Below are positions 48,282 to 62,113 of a stretch of 64,000 nt of DNA, piece by piece. The stretch is from Asterella californica (lineage: Eukaryota > Streptophyta > Marchantiopsida > Marchantiales > Aytoniaceae), in the NCBI GenBank assembly GCA_036924285.1, contig JAYKYS010000012.1, positions 9,052,001 to 9,116,000 of the forward strand, given 5' to 3'. Every line of letters begins with the position of its first letter. Positions within the stretch are counted from its first letter, which is position 1. A model generated the notes under the pieces. The model searched no databases, was not told the DNA's origin, and was given only the letters and a program-made list of their open reading frames with translations. Position numbers and translations under genes: made by a program.

Positions 48282-49121
48282 GGATGTCTAGATTATAGAC
48301 AGGTCCCATTTTATGAACTAACCAGCCAAGTACCACATCGTGAGCAAACAGTTCTAGACGGTTTGCAAAAATTGCACTCATGTTTGTTGCAGGCTTGTTA
48401 CAAGAACCCCAAGCTGGTGAACCGTATAAGCATGCTCCATCAATCACCTTTGGGGAACTTTTGCTCGGTTTCTGTTCATAAATCTCATGTAAAAGTTCTA
48501 TAGTAAGTTCTAGTGAAAATCTGAATATTTATGAGTAATTGTTAAATAACAGTCGTGTCTAGAATTGCAGAAAAAAACGTGGATCGACGCGTTTACGAAA
48601 GTAACAAGAGCGATAGAATTAGTTTAATCAATATATTATTTAATAAAGTTAAAAAAGAAAATAAAGCCAATGTCAAACTGTTTGAAGAACAGTTTTGTGG
48701 TGTTCTTATACATGTTCGTGTTTCTGACTATGAAGTTGATGTTCCTTAAGATCCATTTAAGGACTGCAGTGGGGGAATTTTACTTTGAAACATAAAGGTA
48801 TATTATTTTTAGTTTCTAGAATAAATATAAAGAAGTATGTAGGTACAGATGCTCAAAATTGGTTTCCCTACGAAGTTGATGTTCCTTAAGATCCATTTAA
48901 GGACTGCAGTGGGGGAATTTTACTTTGAAACATAAAGGTATATTATTTTTAATTTCTAGAATAAATCTAGAGAAGTTGATGTTCATTAAGATCCATTTAA
49001 GGACTGCAGTGGGGGAATTTTTACTTTGGAACATAAAGGTATATTATTTTTAATTTCTAGAATAAATAGAAAGAAGTATGTAGGTACAGATGCTGAAAAT
49101 TGGTTTCCCTCAAAAGGTTTT

Positions 49122-49205
49122 GAGGCGGGGGAGACTCGAACTCCTGACCTCTAGCAGCTTCTCAGCCTTTTATACTGGCGCGCTAGCCTCTTCCGCCACC
49201 GCCCT
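49122..49205 (-). tRNA. tRNA-like copy 49
   Basis: Repeat of the 47,273 type, 1,849 bp later. Next copy 925 bp on. Confidence 0.55.
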
Positions 49206-50046
49206 GGATGTCTAGATTATAGACAGGTCCCATTTTATGAACTAACCAGCCAAGTACCACATCGTGAGCAAACAGTTCTAGACGGTTTGCAAAAATTGCA
49301 CTCATGTTTGTTGCAGGCTTGTTACAAGAACCCCAAGCTGGTGAACCGTATAAGCATGCTCCATCAATCACCTTTAGGGAACTTTTGCTCGGTTTCTGTT
49401 CATAAATCTCATGTAAAAGTTCTATAGTAAGTTCTAGTGAAAATCTGAATATTTATGAGTAATTGTTAAATAACAGTCGTGTCTAGAATTGCAGAAAAAA
49501 ACGTGGATCGACGCGTTTACGAAAGTAACAAGAGCGATAGAATTAGTTTAATCAATATATTATTTAATAAAGTTAAAAAAGAAAATAAACCCAATGTCAA
49601 ACTGTTTGAAGAACAGTTTTGTGGTGTTCTTATACATGTTCGTGTTTCTGACTATGAAGTTGATGTTCCTTAAGATGCATTTAAGGACTGCAGTGGGGGA
49701 ATTTTACTTTGAAACATAAAGGTATATTATTTTTAATTTCTAGAATGAATATAAAGAAGTATGTAGGTACAGATGCTCAAAATTGGTTTCCCTATGAAGT
49801 TGATGTTCCTTAAGATCCATTTAAGGACTGCAGTGGGGGGGATTTTACTTTGAAACATAAAGGTATATTATTTTTAATTTCTAGAATAAATATAGAGAAG
49901 TTGATGTTCCTTAAGATCCATTTAAGAACTGCAGTGGGGGAATTTTTAGTTTGAAACATAAAGGTATATTATTTTTAATTTCTAAAATAAACAGAAAGAA
50001 GTATGTAGGTACAGATGCTGAAAATTGGTTTCCCTCAAAAGGTTTT

Positions 50047-50130
50047 GAGGCGGGGGAGACTCGAACTCCCGACCTCCAGCAGCTTCTCAGCCTTTTATAC
50101 TGGTGCGCTAGCCTCTTCCGCCACCGCCCT
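50047..50130 (-). tRNA. tRNA-like copy 50
   Basis: Repeat of the 48,198 type. Next copy 924 bp on. Confidence 0.57.
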
Positions 50131-50970
50131 GGATGTCTAGATTATAGACAGGTCCCATTTTATGAACTAACCAGCCAAGTACCACATCGTGAGCAAACAG
50201 TTCTAGACGGTTTGCAAAAATTGCACTCATGTTTGTTGCAGGCTTGTTACAAGAACCCCAAGCTGGTGAACCGTATAAGCATGCTCCATCAATCACCTTT
50301 GGGGAACTTTTGCTCGGTTTCTGTTCATAAATCTCATGTAAAAGTTCTATAGTAAGTTCTAGTGAAAATCTGAATATTTATGAGTAATTGTTAAATAACA
50401 GTCGTGTCTAGAATTGCAGAAAAAAACGTGGATCGACGCGTTTACGAAAGTAACAAAAGCGATAGAATTAGTTTAATCGATATATTATTTAATAAAGTTA
50501 AAAAAGAAAATAAAGCCAATGTCAAACTGTTTGAAGAACAGTTTTGTGGTGTTCTTATACATGTTCGTGTTTCTGACTATGAAGTTGATGTTCCTTAAGA
50601 TCCATTTAAGGACTGCAGTGGGGGAATTTTACTTTGAAACATAAAGGTATATTATTTTTAGTTTCTAGAATAAATATAAAGAAGTATGTAGGTACAGATG
50701 CTCAAAATTGGTTTCCCTACGAAGTTGATGTTCCTTAAGATCCATTTAAGGACTGCAGTGGGGGAATTTTACTTTGAAACATAAAGGTATATTATTTTTA
50801 ATTTCTAGAATAAATCTAGAGAAGTTGATGTTCATTAAGATCCATTTAAGGACTGCAGTGGGGGAATTTTTACTTTGGAACATAAAGGTATATTATTTTT
50901 AATTTCTAGAATAAATAGAAAGAAGTATGTAGGTACAGATGCTGAAAATTGGTTTCCCTCAAAAGGTTTT

Positions 50971-51054
50971 GAGGCGGGGGAGACTCGAACTCCTGACCTC
51001 TAGCAGCTTCTCAGCCTTTTATACTGGCGCGCTAGCCTCTTCCGCCACCGCCCT
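50971..51054 (-). tRNA. tRNA-like copy 51
   Basis: Repeat of the 47,273 type. Next copy 925 bp on. Confidence 0.55.
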
Positions 51055-51895
51055 GGATGTCTAGATTATAGACAGGTCCCATTTTATGAACTAACCAGCC
51101 AAGTACCACATCGTGAGCAAACAGTTCTAGACGGTTTGCAAAAATTGCACTCATGTTTGTTGCAGGCTTGTTACAAGAACCCCAAGCTGGTGAACCGTAT
51201 AAGCATGCTCCATCAATCACCTTTAGGGAACTTTTGCTCGGTTTCTGTTCATAAATCTCATGTAAAAGTTCTATAGTAAGTTCTAGTGAAAATCTGAATA
51301 TTTATGAGTAATTGTTAAATAACAGTCGTGTCTAGAATTGCAGAAAAAAACGTGGATCGACGCGTTTACGAAAGTAACAAGAGCGATAGAATTAGTTTAA
51401 TCAATATATTATTTAATAAAGTTAAAAAAGAAAATAAACCCAATGTCAAACTGTTTGAAGAACAGTTTTGTGGTGTTCTTATACATGTTCGTGTTTCTGA
51501 CTATGAAGTTGATGTTCCTTAAGATGCATTTAAGGACTGCAGTGGGGGAATTTTACTTTGAAACATAAAGGTATATTATTTTTAATTTCTTGAATGAATA
51601 TAAAGAAGTATGTAGGTACAGATGCTCAAAATTGGTTTCCCTATGAAGTTGATGTTCCTTAAGATCCATTTAAGGACTGCAGTGGGGGGGATTTTACTTT
51701 GAAACATAAAGGTATATTATTTTTAATTTCTAGAATAAATATAGAGAAGTTGATGTTCCTTAAGATCCATTTAAGAACTGCAGTGGGGGAATTTTTAGTT
51801 TGAAACATAAAGGTATATTATTTTTAATTTCTAAAATAAACAGAAAGAAGTATGTAGGTACAGATGCTGAAAATTGGTTTCCCTCAAAAGGTTTT

Positions 51896-51979
51896 GAGGC
51901 GGGGGAGACTCGAACTCCCGACCTCCAGCAGCTTCTCAGCCTTTTATACTGGTGCGCTAGCCTCTTCCGCCACCGCCCT
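51896..51979 (-). tRNA. tRNA-like copy 52
   Basis: Repeat of the 48,198 type, last member of the dimer block. Next copy 1,023 bp on. Confidence 0.57.
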
Positions 51980-52918
51980 GGATGTCTAGATTATAGACAG
52001 GTCCCATTTTATGAACTAACCAGCCAAGTACCACATCGTGAGCAAACAGTTCTAGACGGTTTGCAAAAATTGCACTCATGTTTGTTGCAGGCTTGTTACA
52101 AGAACCCCAAGCTGGTGAACCGTATAAGCATGCTCCATCAATCACCTTTGGGGAACTTTTGCTCGGTTTCTGTTCATAAATCTCATGTAAAAGTTCTATA
52201 GTAAGTTCTAGTGAAAATCTGAATATTTATGAGTAATTGTTAAATAACAGTCGTGTCTAGAATTGCAGAAAAAACGTGGATCGACGCGTTTACGAAAGTA
52301 ACAAGAGCGATAGAATTAGTTTAGTCAATATATTATTTAATAAAGTTAAAAAAGAAAATAAACCCAATGTCAAACTGTTTGAAGAACAGTTTTGTGGTGT
52401 TCTTATACATGTTCGTGTTTCTGACTATGAAGTTGATGTTCCTTAAGATCCATTTAAGGACTGCAGTGGGGGAATTTTACTTTGAAACATAAAGGTATAT
52501 TATTTTTAATTTCTAGAATAAATATAAAGAAGTATGTAGGTACAGATGCTCAAAATTGGTTTCCCTATGAAGTTGATGTTCCTTAAGATCCATTTAAGGA
52601 CTGCAGTGGGAGGGATTTTACTTTGAAACATAAAGGTATATTATTTTTAATTTCTAGAATGAATATAAAGAAGTTGATGTTCCTTAAGATCCATTTAAGG
52701 ACTGCAGTGGGGGGATTTTACTTTGAAACATAAAGGTATATTATTTGTAATTTCTAGAATAAATATAGAGAAGTTGATGTTCCTTAAGATCCATTTAAGG
52801 ACTTTAGTGGGGGAATTTTTACTTTGAAACATAAAGGTATATTATTTTTAATTTCTAGAATAAATAGAAAAAGTATGTAGGTACAGATGCTGAAAATTGG
52901 TTTCCCTCAAAAGGTTTT

Positions 52919-53002
52919 GAGGCGGGGGAGACTCGAACTCCCGACCTCCAGCAGCTTCTCAGCCTTTTATACTGGCGCGCTAGCCTCTTCCGCCATAGCC
53001 CT
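52919..53002 (-). tRNA. tRNA-like copy 53 (type A), broken acceptor
   Basis: 5' acceptor strand AGGGCTA loses the two pairs nearest the body (6-67, 7-66). The upstream palindrome is perfected (see 53,006). The flanking spacer lacks AAGTACC. Next copy 1,016 bp on. Confidence 0.46.
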
Positions 53003-53005
53003 GGA

Positions 53006-53022
53006 TGTCTAGATTCTAGACA
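53006..53022. repeat. Perfected upstream palindrome in type A units
   Basis: TGTCTAGATTCTAGACA has 8-bp arms around one central base, against 6-bp arms in the common form. A single A-to-C change extends the arms. The same form is at 57,095-57,111 and 59,138-59,154, always in units whose tRNA-like acceptor stem is broken. Confidence 0.7.
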
Positions 53023-53934
53023 GGTCCCATTTTATGAACTAACCAGCCACATCGTGAGCAAACAGTTCTAGACGGTTTGCAAAAATTGCACTCATGTTTG
53101 TTGCAGGCTTGTTACAAGAACCCCAAGCTGGTGAACCGTATAAGCATGCTCCATCAATCACCTTTGGGGAACTTTTGCTCGGTTTCTGTTCATAAATCTC
53201 ATGTAAAAGTTCTATAGTAAGTTCTAGTGAAAATCTGAATATTTATGAGTAATTGTTAAATAACAGTCGTGTCTAGAATTGCAGAAAAAAATGTGGATCG
53301 ACGCGTTTACGAAAGTAACAAGAGTGATAGAATTAGTTTAATCCATATATTATTTAATAAAGTAAAAAAGAAAATAAACCCAATGTCAAACTGTTTGAAG
53401 AACAGTTTTGTGATGTTCTTATACATGTTCGTGTTTCTGACTATGAAGTTGATGTTCCTTAAGATCCATTTAAGGACTGCAGTGGGGGAATTTTACTTTG
53501 AAACATAAAGGTATATTATTTTTAATTTCTAGAATAAATATAAAGAAGTATGTAGGTACAGATGCTCAAAATTGGTTTCCCTATGAAGTTGATGTTCCTT
53601 AAGATCCATTTAATGACTGCAGTGGGGGGATTTTACTTTGAAACATAAAGGTATATTATTTTTAATTTCTAGAATGAATATAAAGAAGTTGATGTTCCTT
53701 AAGATCCATTTAAGGACTGCAGTGGGGGGATTTTACTTTGAAACATAAAGATATATTATTTTTAATTTCTAGAATAAATATAGAGAAGTTGATGTTCCTT
53801 AAGATCCATTTAAGGACTTTAGTGGGGGAATTTTTACTTTGAAACATAAAGGTATATTATTTTTAATTTCTAGAATAAATAGAAAGAAGTATGTAGGTAC
53901 AGATGCTGAAAATTGGTTTCCCTCAAAAGGTTTT

Positions 53935-54018
53935 GAGGCGGGGGAGACTCGAACTCTCGACCTCCAGCAGCTTCTCAGCCTTTTATACTGGCGCGCTAGC
54001 CTCTTCCGCCACCGCCCT
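53935..54018 (-). tRNA. tRNA-like copy 54 (type B)
   Basis: T stem GAGAG/CTCCC has one mismatch; otherwise consensus. Next copy 1,023 bp on. Confidence 0.54.
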
Positions 54019-54957
54019 GGATGTCTAGATTATAGACAGGTCCCATTTTATGAACTAACCAGCCAAGTACCACATCGTGAGCAAACAGTTCTAGACGGTT
54101 TGCAAAAATTGCACTCATGTTTGTTGCAGGCTTGTTACAAGAACCCCAAGCTGGTGAACCGTATAAGCATGCTCCATCAATCACCTTTGGGGAACTTTTG
54201 CTCGGTTTTTGTTCATAAATCTCATGTAAAAGTTCTATAGTAAGTTCTAGTGAAAATCTGAATATTTATGAGTAATTGTTAAATAACAGTCGTGTCTAGA
54301 ATTGCAGAAAAAACGTGGATCGACGCGTTTACGAAAGTAACAAGAGCGATAGAATTAGTTTAATCAATATATTATTTAATAAAGTTAAAAAAGAAAATAA
54401 ACCCAATGTCAAACTGTTTGAAGAACAGTTTTGTGGTGTTCTTATACATGTTCGTGTTTCTGACTATGAAGTTGATGTTCCTTAAGATCCATTTAAGGAC
54501 TGCAGTGGGGGAATTTTACTTTGAAACATAAAGGTATATTATTTTTAATTTCTAGAATAAATATAAAGAAGTATGTAGGTACAGATGCTCAAAATTGGTT
54601 TCCCTATGAAGTTGATGTTCCTTAAGATCCATTTAAGAACTGCAGTGGGGGAATTTTACTTTGAAACATAAAGGTATATTATTTTTAATTTCTAGAATAA
54701 ATATAGAGAAGTTGATGTTCCTTAAGATCCATTTAAGGACTGCAGTGGGGGAATTTTACTTTGAAACATAAAGGTATATTATTTTTAATTTCTAGAATAA
54801 ATATAGAGAAGTTGATGTTCCTTAAGATCCATTTAAGGACTGCAGTGGGGGAATTTTTACTTTGAAACATAAAGGTATATTATTTTTAATTTCTAGAATA
54901 AATAGAAAGAAGTATGTAGGTACAGATGCTGAAAATTGGTTTCCCTCAAAAGGTTTT

Positions 54958-55041
54958 GAGGCGGGGGAGACTCGAACTCCCGACCTCCAGCAGCTTCTCA
55001 ACCTTTTATACTCTCGCGCTAGCCTCTTCCGCCACCGCCCT
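54958..55041 (-). tRNA. tRNA-like copy 55 (type C)
   Basis: Anticodon-stem 5' strand changed (GCGAGAGTATA) and one change 3' of the loop. 5' flank CTAGG. Next copy 1,023 bp on. Confidence 0.48.
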
Positions 55042-55980
55042 AGATGTCTAGATTATAGTCAGGTCCCATTTTATGAACTAACCAGCCAAGTACCACATCG
55101 TGAGCAAACAGTTCTAGACGGTTTGCAAAAATTGCACTCATGTTTGTTGCAGGCTTGTTACAAGAACCCCAAGCTGGTGAACCGTATAAGCATGCTCCAT
55201 CAATCACCTTTGGGGAACTTTTGCTCGGTTTCTGTTCATAAATCTCATGTAAAAGTTCTATAGTAAGTTCTAGTGAAAATCTGAATATTTATGAGTAATT
55301 GTTAAATAACAGTCGTGTCTAGAATTGCAGAAAAAAACGTGGATCGACGCGTTTACGAAAGTAACAAGAGCGATAGAATTAGTTTAATCAATATATTATT
55401 TAATAAAATTAAAAAAGAAAATAAACCTAATGTCAAACTGTTTGGAGAACAGTTTTGTGGTGTTCTTATACATGTTCGTGTTTCTGACTATGAAGTTGAT
55501 GTTCCTTAAGATCCATTTAAGGACTGCAGTGGGGGAATTTTACTTTGAAACATAAAGGTATATTATTTTTAATTTCTAGAATAAATATAAAGAAGTATGT
55601 AGGTACAGATGCTCAAAATTGGTTTCCCTATGAAGTTGATGTTCCTTAAGATCCATTTAAGGACTGCAGTGGGGGAATTTTACTTTGAAACATAAAGGTA
55701 TATTATTTTTAATTTCTAGAATGAATATAAAGAAGTTGATGTTCCTTAAGATCCATTTAAGGACTGCAGTGGGGGGATTTTACTTTGAAACATAAAGGTA
55801 TATTATTATTAATGTCTAGAATAAATATAGAGAAGTTGATGTTCCTTAAGATCCATTTAAGGACTGCAGGGGGGGAATTTTTACTTTGAAACATAAAGGT
55901 ATATTATTTTTAATTTCTTGAATAAATAGAAAGAAGTATGTAGGTACAGATGCTGAAAATTGGTTCCCTCAAAAGGTTTT

Positions 55981-56064
55981 GAGGCGGGGGAGACTCGAAC
56001 TCCCGACCTCCAGCAGCTTCTCAGCCTTTTATACTGGCGCGCTAGCCTCTTCCGCCACCGCCCT
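55981..56064 (-). tRNA. tRNA-like copy 56 (type D), consensus
   Basis: Consensus body. The unit carries a 4-bp duplication in the spacer (AAGTAAGTACAAC near 56,113). Next copy 1,027 bp on. Confidence 0.6.
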
Positions 56065-57007
56065 GGATGTCTAGATTATAGACAGGTCCCATTTTATGAA
56101 CTAACCAGCCAAGTAAGTACAACATCGTGAGCAAACAGTTCTAGACGGTTTGCAAAAATTGCACTCATGTTTGTTGCAGGCTTGTTACAAGAACCCCAAG
56201 CTAATGAACCGTATAAGCATGCTCTATCAATCACCTTTGGGGAACTTTTGCTCGGTTTCTGTTCATAAATCTCATGTAAAAGTTCTATAGTAAGTTCTAG
56301 TGAAAATCTGAATATTTATGAGTAATTGTTAAATAACAGTCGTGTCTAGAATTGCAGAAAAAAACGTGGATCGATGCGTTTACGAAAGTAACAAGAGCGA
56401 TAGAATTAGTTTAATCCATATATTATTTAATAAAGTAAAAAAGAAAATAAACCCAATGTCAAACTGTTTGAAGAACAGTTTTGTGGTGTTCTTATACATG
56501 TTCGTGTTTCTGACTATGAAGTTGATGTTCCTTAAGATCCATTTAAGGACTGCAGTGGGGGAATTTTACTTTGAAACATAAAGGTATATTATTTTTAATT
56601 TCTAGAATAAATATAAAGAAGTATGTAGGTACAGATGCTCAAAATTGGTTTCCCTATGAAGTTGATGTTCCTTAAGATACATTTAATGACTGCAGTGGGG
56701 GAATTTTACTTTGAAACATAAAGGTATATTATTTTTAATTTCTAGAATGAATATAAAGAAGTTGATGTTCCTTAAGATCCATTTAAGGACTGCAGTGGGG
56801 GGATTTTACTTTGAAACATAAAGATATATTATTTTTAATTTCTAGAATAAATATAGAGAAGTTGATGTTCCTTAAGATCCATTTAAGGACTGCAGTGGGG
56901 GAATTTTTACTTTGAAACATAAAGGTATATTATTTTTAATTTCTAGAATAAATAGAAAGAAGTATGTAGGTACAGATGCTGAAAATTGGTTTCTCTCAAA
57001 AGGTTTT

Positions 57008-57091
57008 GAGGCGGGGGAGACTCGAACTCCCGACCTCCAGCAGCTTCTCAGCCTTTTATACTGGCGCGCTAGCCTCTTCCGCCATAGCCTT
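57008..57091 (-). tRNA. tRNA-like copy 57 (type A), broken acceptor
   Basis: As 52,919, with a further change at acceptor position 2 (AAGGCTA). Next copy 1,016 bp on. Confidence 0.44.
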
Positions 57092-58023
57092 GGATGTCTA
57101 GATTCTAGACAGGTCCCATTTTATGAACTAACCAGCCACATCGTGAGCAAACAGTTCTAGACGGTTTGCAAAAATTGCACTCATGTTTGTTGCAGGCTTG
57201 TTACAAGAACCCCAAGCTGGTGAACCGTATAAGCATGCTCCATCAATCACCTTTGGGGAACTTTTGCTCGGTTTCTGTTCATAAATCTCATGTAAAAGTT
57301 CTATAGTAAGTTCTAGTGAAAATCTGAATATTTATGAGTAATTGTTAAATAACAGTCGTGTCTAGAATTGCAGAAAAAAACGTGGATCGACGCGTTTACG
57401 AAAGTAACAAGAGCGATAGAATTAGTTTAATCCATATATTATTTAATAAAGTAAAAAAGAAAATAAACCCAATGTCAAACTGTTTGAAGAACAGTTTTGT
57501 GGTGTTCTTATACATGTTCGTGTTTCTGACTATGAAGTTGATGTTCCTTAAGATCCATTTAAGGACTGCAGTGGGGGAATTTTACTTTGAAACATAAAGG
57601 TATATTATTTTTAATTTCTAGAATAAATATAAAGAAGTATGTAGGTACAGATGCTCAAAATTGGTTTCCCTATGAAGTTGATGTTCCTTAAGATCCATTT
57701 AATGACTGCAGTGGGGGGATTTTACTTTGAAACATAAAGGTATATTATTTTTAATTTCTAGAATGAATATAAAGAAGTTGATGTTCCTTAAGATCCATTT
57801 AAGGACTGCAGTGGGGGGATTTTACTTTGAAACATAAAGATATATTATTTTTAATTTCTAGAATAAATATAGAGAAGTTGATGTTCCTTAAGATCCATTT
57901 AAGGACTTTAGTGGGGGAATTTTTACTTTGAAACATAAAGGTATATTATTTTTAATTTCTAGAATAAATAGAAAGAAGTATGTAGGTACAGATGCTAAAA
58001 ATTGGTTTCCCTCAAAAGGTTTT

Positions 58024-58107
58024 GAGGCGGGGGAGACTCGAACTCCCGACCTCCAGCAGCTTCTCAGCCTTTTATACTGGCGCGCTAGCCTCTTCCGCCA
58101 CCGCCCT
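58024..58107 (-). tRNA. tRNA-like copy 58 (type D), consensus
   Basis: Consensus body. Spacer with the 4-bp duplication. Next copy 1,027 bp on. Confidence 0.6.
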
Positions 58108-59050
58108 GGATGTCTAGATTATAGACAGGTCCCATTTTATGAACTAACCAGCCAAGTAAGTACAACATCGTGAGCAAACAGTTCTAGACGGTTTGCAAAA
58201 ATTGCACTCATGTTTGTTGCAGGCTTGTTACAAGAACCCCAAGCTAATGAACCGTATAAGCATGCTCTATCAATCACCTTTGGGGAACTTTTGCTCGGTT
58301 TCTGTTCATAAATCTCATATAAAAGTTCTATAGTAAGTTCTAGTGAAAATCTGAATATTTATGAGTAATTGTTAAATAACAGTCGTGTCTAGAATTGCAG
58401 AAAAAAACGTGGATCGATGCGTTTACGAAAGTAACAAGAGCGATAGAATTAGTTTAATCCATATATTATTTAATAAAGTAAAAAAGAAAATAAACCCAAT
58501 GTCAAACTGTTTGAAGAACAGTTTTGTGGTGTTCTTATACATGTTCGTGTTTCTGACTATGAAGTTGATGTTCCTTAAGATCCATTTAAGGACTGCAGTG
58601 GGGGAATTTTACTTTGAAACATAAAGGTATATTATTTTTAATTTCTAGAATAAATATAAAGAAGTATGTAGGTACAGATGCTCAAAATTGGTTTCCCTAT
58701 GAAGTTGATGTTCCTTAAGATACATTTAATGACTGCAGTGGGGGAATTTTACTTTGAAACATAAAGGTATATTATTTTTAATTTCTAGAATGAATATAAA
58801 GAAGTTGATGTTCCTTAAGATCCATTTAAGGACTGCAGTGGGGGGATTTTACTTTGAAACATAAAGATATATTATTTTTAATTTCTAGAATAAATATAGA
58901 GAAGTTGATGTTCCTTAAGATCCATTTAAGGACTGCAGTGGGGGAATTTTTACTTTGAAACATAAAGGTATATTATTTTTAATTTCTAGAATAAATAGAA
59001 AGAAGTATGTAGGTACAGATGCTGAAAATTGGTTTCTCTCAAAAGGTTTT

Positions 59051-59134
59051 GAGGCGGGGGAGACTCGAACTCCCGACCTCCAGCAGCTTCTCAGCCTTTT
59101 ATACTGGCGCGCTAGCCTCTTCCGCCATAGCCTT
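59051..59134 (-). tRNA. tRNA-like copy 59 (type A), broken acceptor
   Basis: Same as 57,008. Next copy 1,017 bp on. Confidence 0.44.
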
Positions 59135-60067
59135 GGATGTCTAGATTCTAGACAGGTCCCATTTTATGAACTAACCAGCCACATCGTGAGCAAACAGTTC
59201 TAGACGGTTTGCAAAAATTGCACTCATGTTTGTTGCAGGCTTGTTACAAGAACCCCAAGCTGGTGAACCGTATAAGCATGCTCCATCAATCACCTTTGGG
59301 GAACTTTTGCTCGGTTTCTGTTCATAAATCTCATGTAAAAGTTCTATAGTAAGTTCTAGTGAAAATCTGAATATTTATGAGTAATTGTTAAATAACAGTC
59401 GTGTCTAGAATTGCAGAAAAAAACGTGGATCGACGCGTTTACGAAAGTAACAAGAGCGATAGAATTAGTTTAATCAATATATTATTTAATAAAGTTAAAA
59501 AAGAAAATAAACCTAATGTCAAACTGTTTGGAGAACAGTTTTGTGGTGTTCTTATACATGTTCGTGTTTCTGACTATGAAGTTGATGTTCCTTAAGATCC
59601 ATTTAAGGACTGCAGTGGGGGAATTTTACTTTGAAACATAAAGGTATATTATTTTTAATTTCTAGAATAAATATAAAGAAGTATGTAGGTACAGATGCTC
59701 AAAATTGGTTTCCCTATGAAGTTGATGTTCCTTAAGATCCATTTAATGACTGCAGTGGGGGGATTTTACTTTGAAACATAAAGGTATATTATTTTTAATT
59801 TCTAGAATGAATATAAAGAAGTTGATGTTCCTTAAGATCCATTTAAGGACTGCAGTGGGGGGATTTTACTTTGAAACATAAAGATATATTATTTTTAATT
59901 TCTAGAATAAATATAGAGAAGTTGATGTTCCTTAAGATCCATTTAAGGACTTTAGTGGGGGAATTTTTACTTTGAAACATAAAGGTATATTATTTTTAAT
60001 TTCTAGAATAAATAGAAAGAAGTATGTAGGTACAGATGCTAAAAATTGGTTTCCCTCAAAAGGTTTT

Positions 60068-60151
60068 GAGGCGGGGGAGACTCGAACTCCCGACCTCCAG
60101 CAGCTTCTCAGCCTTTTATACTGGCGCGCTAGCCTCTTCCGCCACCGCCCT
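60068..60151 (-). tRNA. tRNA-like copy 60 (type B), consensus
   Basis: Partner of 53,935 but with the consensus T stem. Next copy 1,023 bp on. Confidence 0.6.
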
Positions 60152-61090
60152 GGATGTCTAGATTATAGACAGGTCCCATTTTATGAACTAACCAGCCAAG
60201 TACCACATCGTGAGCAAACAGTTCTAGACGGTTTGCAAAAATTGCACTCATGTTTGTTGCAGGCTTGTTACAAGAACCCCAAGCTGGTGAACCGTATAAG
60301 CATGCTCCATCAATCACCTTTGGGGAACTTTTGCTCGGTTTTTGTTCATAAATCTCATGTAAAAGTTCTATAGTAAGTTCTAGTGAAAATCTGAATATTT
60401 ATGAGTAATTGTTAAATAACAGTCGTGTCTAGAATTGCAGAAAAAACGTGGATCGACGCGTTTACGAAAGTAACAAGAGCGATAGAATTAGTTTAGTCAA
60501 TATATTATTTAATAAAGTTAAAAAAGAAAATAAACCCAATGTCAAACTGTTTGAAGAACAGTTTTGTGGTGTTCTTATACATGTTCGTGTTTTTGACTAT
60601 GAAGTTGATGTTCCTTAAGATCCATTTAAGGACTGCAGTGGGGGAATTTTACTTTGAAACATAAAGGTATATTATTTTTAATTTCTAGAATAAATATAAA
60701 GAAGTATGTAGGTACAGATGCTCAAAATTGGTTTCCCTATGAAGTTGATGTTCCTTAAGATCCATTTAAGGACTGCAGTGGGGGAATTTTACTTTGAAAC
60801 ATAAAGGTATATTATTTTTAATTTCTAGAATAAATATAGAGAAGTTGATGTTCCTTAAGATCCATTTAAGGACTGCAGTGGGGGGATTTTACTTTGAAAC
60901 ATAAAGGTATATTATTTTTAATTTCTAGAATAAATATAGAGAAGTTGATGTTCCTTAAGATCCATTTAAGGACTGCAGTGGGGGAATTTTTACTTTGAAA
61001 CATAAAGGTATATTATTTTTAATTTCTAGAATAAATAGAAAGAAGTATGTAGGTACAGATGCTGAAAATTGGTTTCCCTCAAAAGGTTTT

Positions 61091-61174
61091 GAGGCGGGGG
61101 AGACTCGAACTCCCGACCTCCAGCAGCTTCTCAGCCTTTTATACTCTCGCGCTAGCCTCTTCCGCCACCGCCCT
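61091..61174 (-). tRNA. tRNA-like copy 61 (type C)
   Basis: Anticodon-stem change as in 54,958. Next copy 1,023 bp on. Confidence 0.48.
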
Positions 61175-62113
61175 AGATGTCTAGATTATAGTCAGGTCCC
61201 ATTTTATGAACTAACCAGCCAAGTACCACATCGTGAGCAAACAGTTCTAGACGGTTTGCAAAAATTGCACTCATGTTTGTTGCAGGCTTGTTACAAGAAC
61301 CCCAAGCTGGTGAACCGTATAAGCATGCTCCATCAATCACCTTTGGGGAACTTTTGCTCGGTTTCTTTTCATAAATCTCATGTAAAAGTTCTATAGTAAG
61401 TTCTAGTGAAAATCTGAATATTTATGAGTAATCGTTAAATAACAGTCGTGTCTAGAATTGCAGAAAAAAACGTGGATCGACGCGTTTACGAAAGTAACAA
61501 GAGCGATAGAATTAGTTTAATCCATATATTATTTAATAAAGTAAAAAAGAAAATAAACCCAATGTCAAACTGTTTGAAGAACAGTTTTGTGGTGTTCTTA
61601 TACATGTTCGTGTTTTTGACTATGAAGTTGATGTTCCTTAAGATCCATTTAAGGACTGCAGTGGGGGAATTTTACTTTGAAACATAAAGGTATATTATTT
61701 TTAATTTCTAGAATAAATATAAAGAAGTATGTAGGTACAGATGCTCAAAATTGGTTTCCCTATGAAGTTGATGTTCCTTAAGATCCATTTAAGGACTGCA
61801 GTGGGGGAATTTTACTTTGAAACATAAAGGTATATTATTTTTAATTTCTAGAATGAATATAAAGAAGTTGATGTTCCTTAAGATCCATTTAAGGACTGCA
61901 GTGGGGGGATTTTACTTTGAAACATAAAGGTATATTATTATTAATGTCTAGAATAAATATAGAGAAGTTGATGTTCCTTAAGATCCATTTAAGGACTGCA
62001 GGGGGGGAATTTTTACTTTGAAACATAAAGGTATATTATTTTTAATTTCTTGAATAAATAGAAAGAAGTATGTAGGTACAGATGCTGAAAATTGGTTTCC
62101 CTCAAAAGGTTTT

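Larger units (their letters stand above)
46450..52250. repeat. 1,849-bp dimeric higher-order repeat, three copies
   Basis: tRNA-like elements at 47,273/49,122/50,971 and 48,198/50,047/51,896 each recur every 1,849 bp, as do the exon-like segments at 46,706/48,555/50,404 and 47,630/49,479/51,328. The two halves are 924 and 925 bp and differ by marker bases such as AATAAAGCC against AATAAACCC. Confidence 0.92.
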
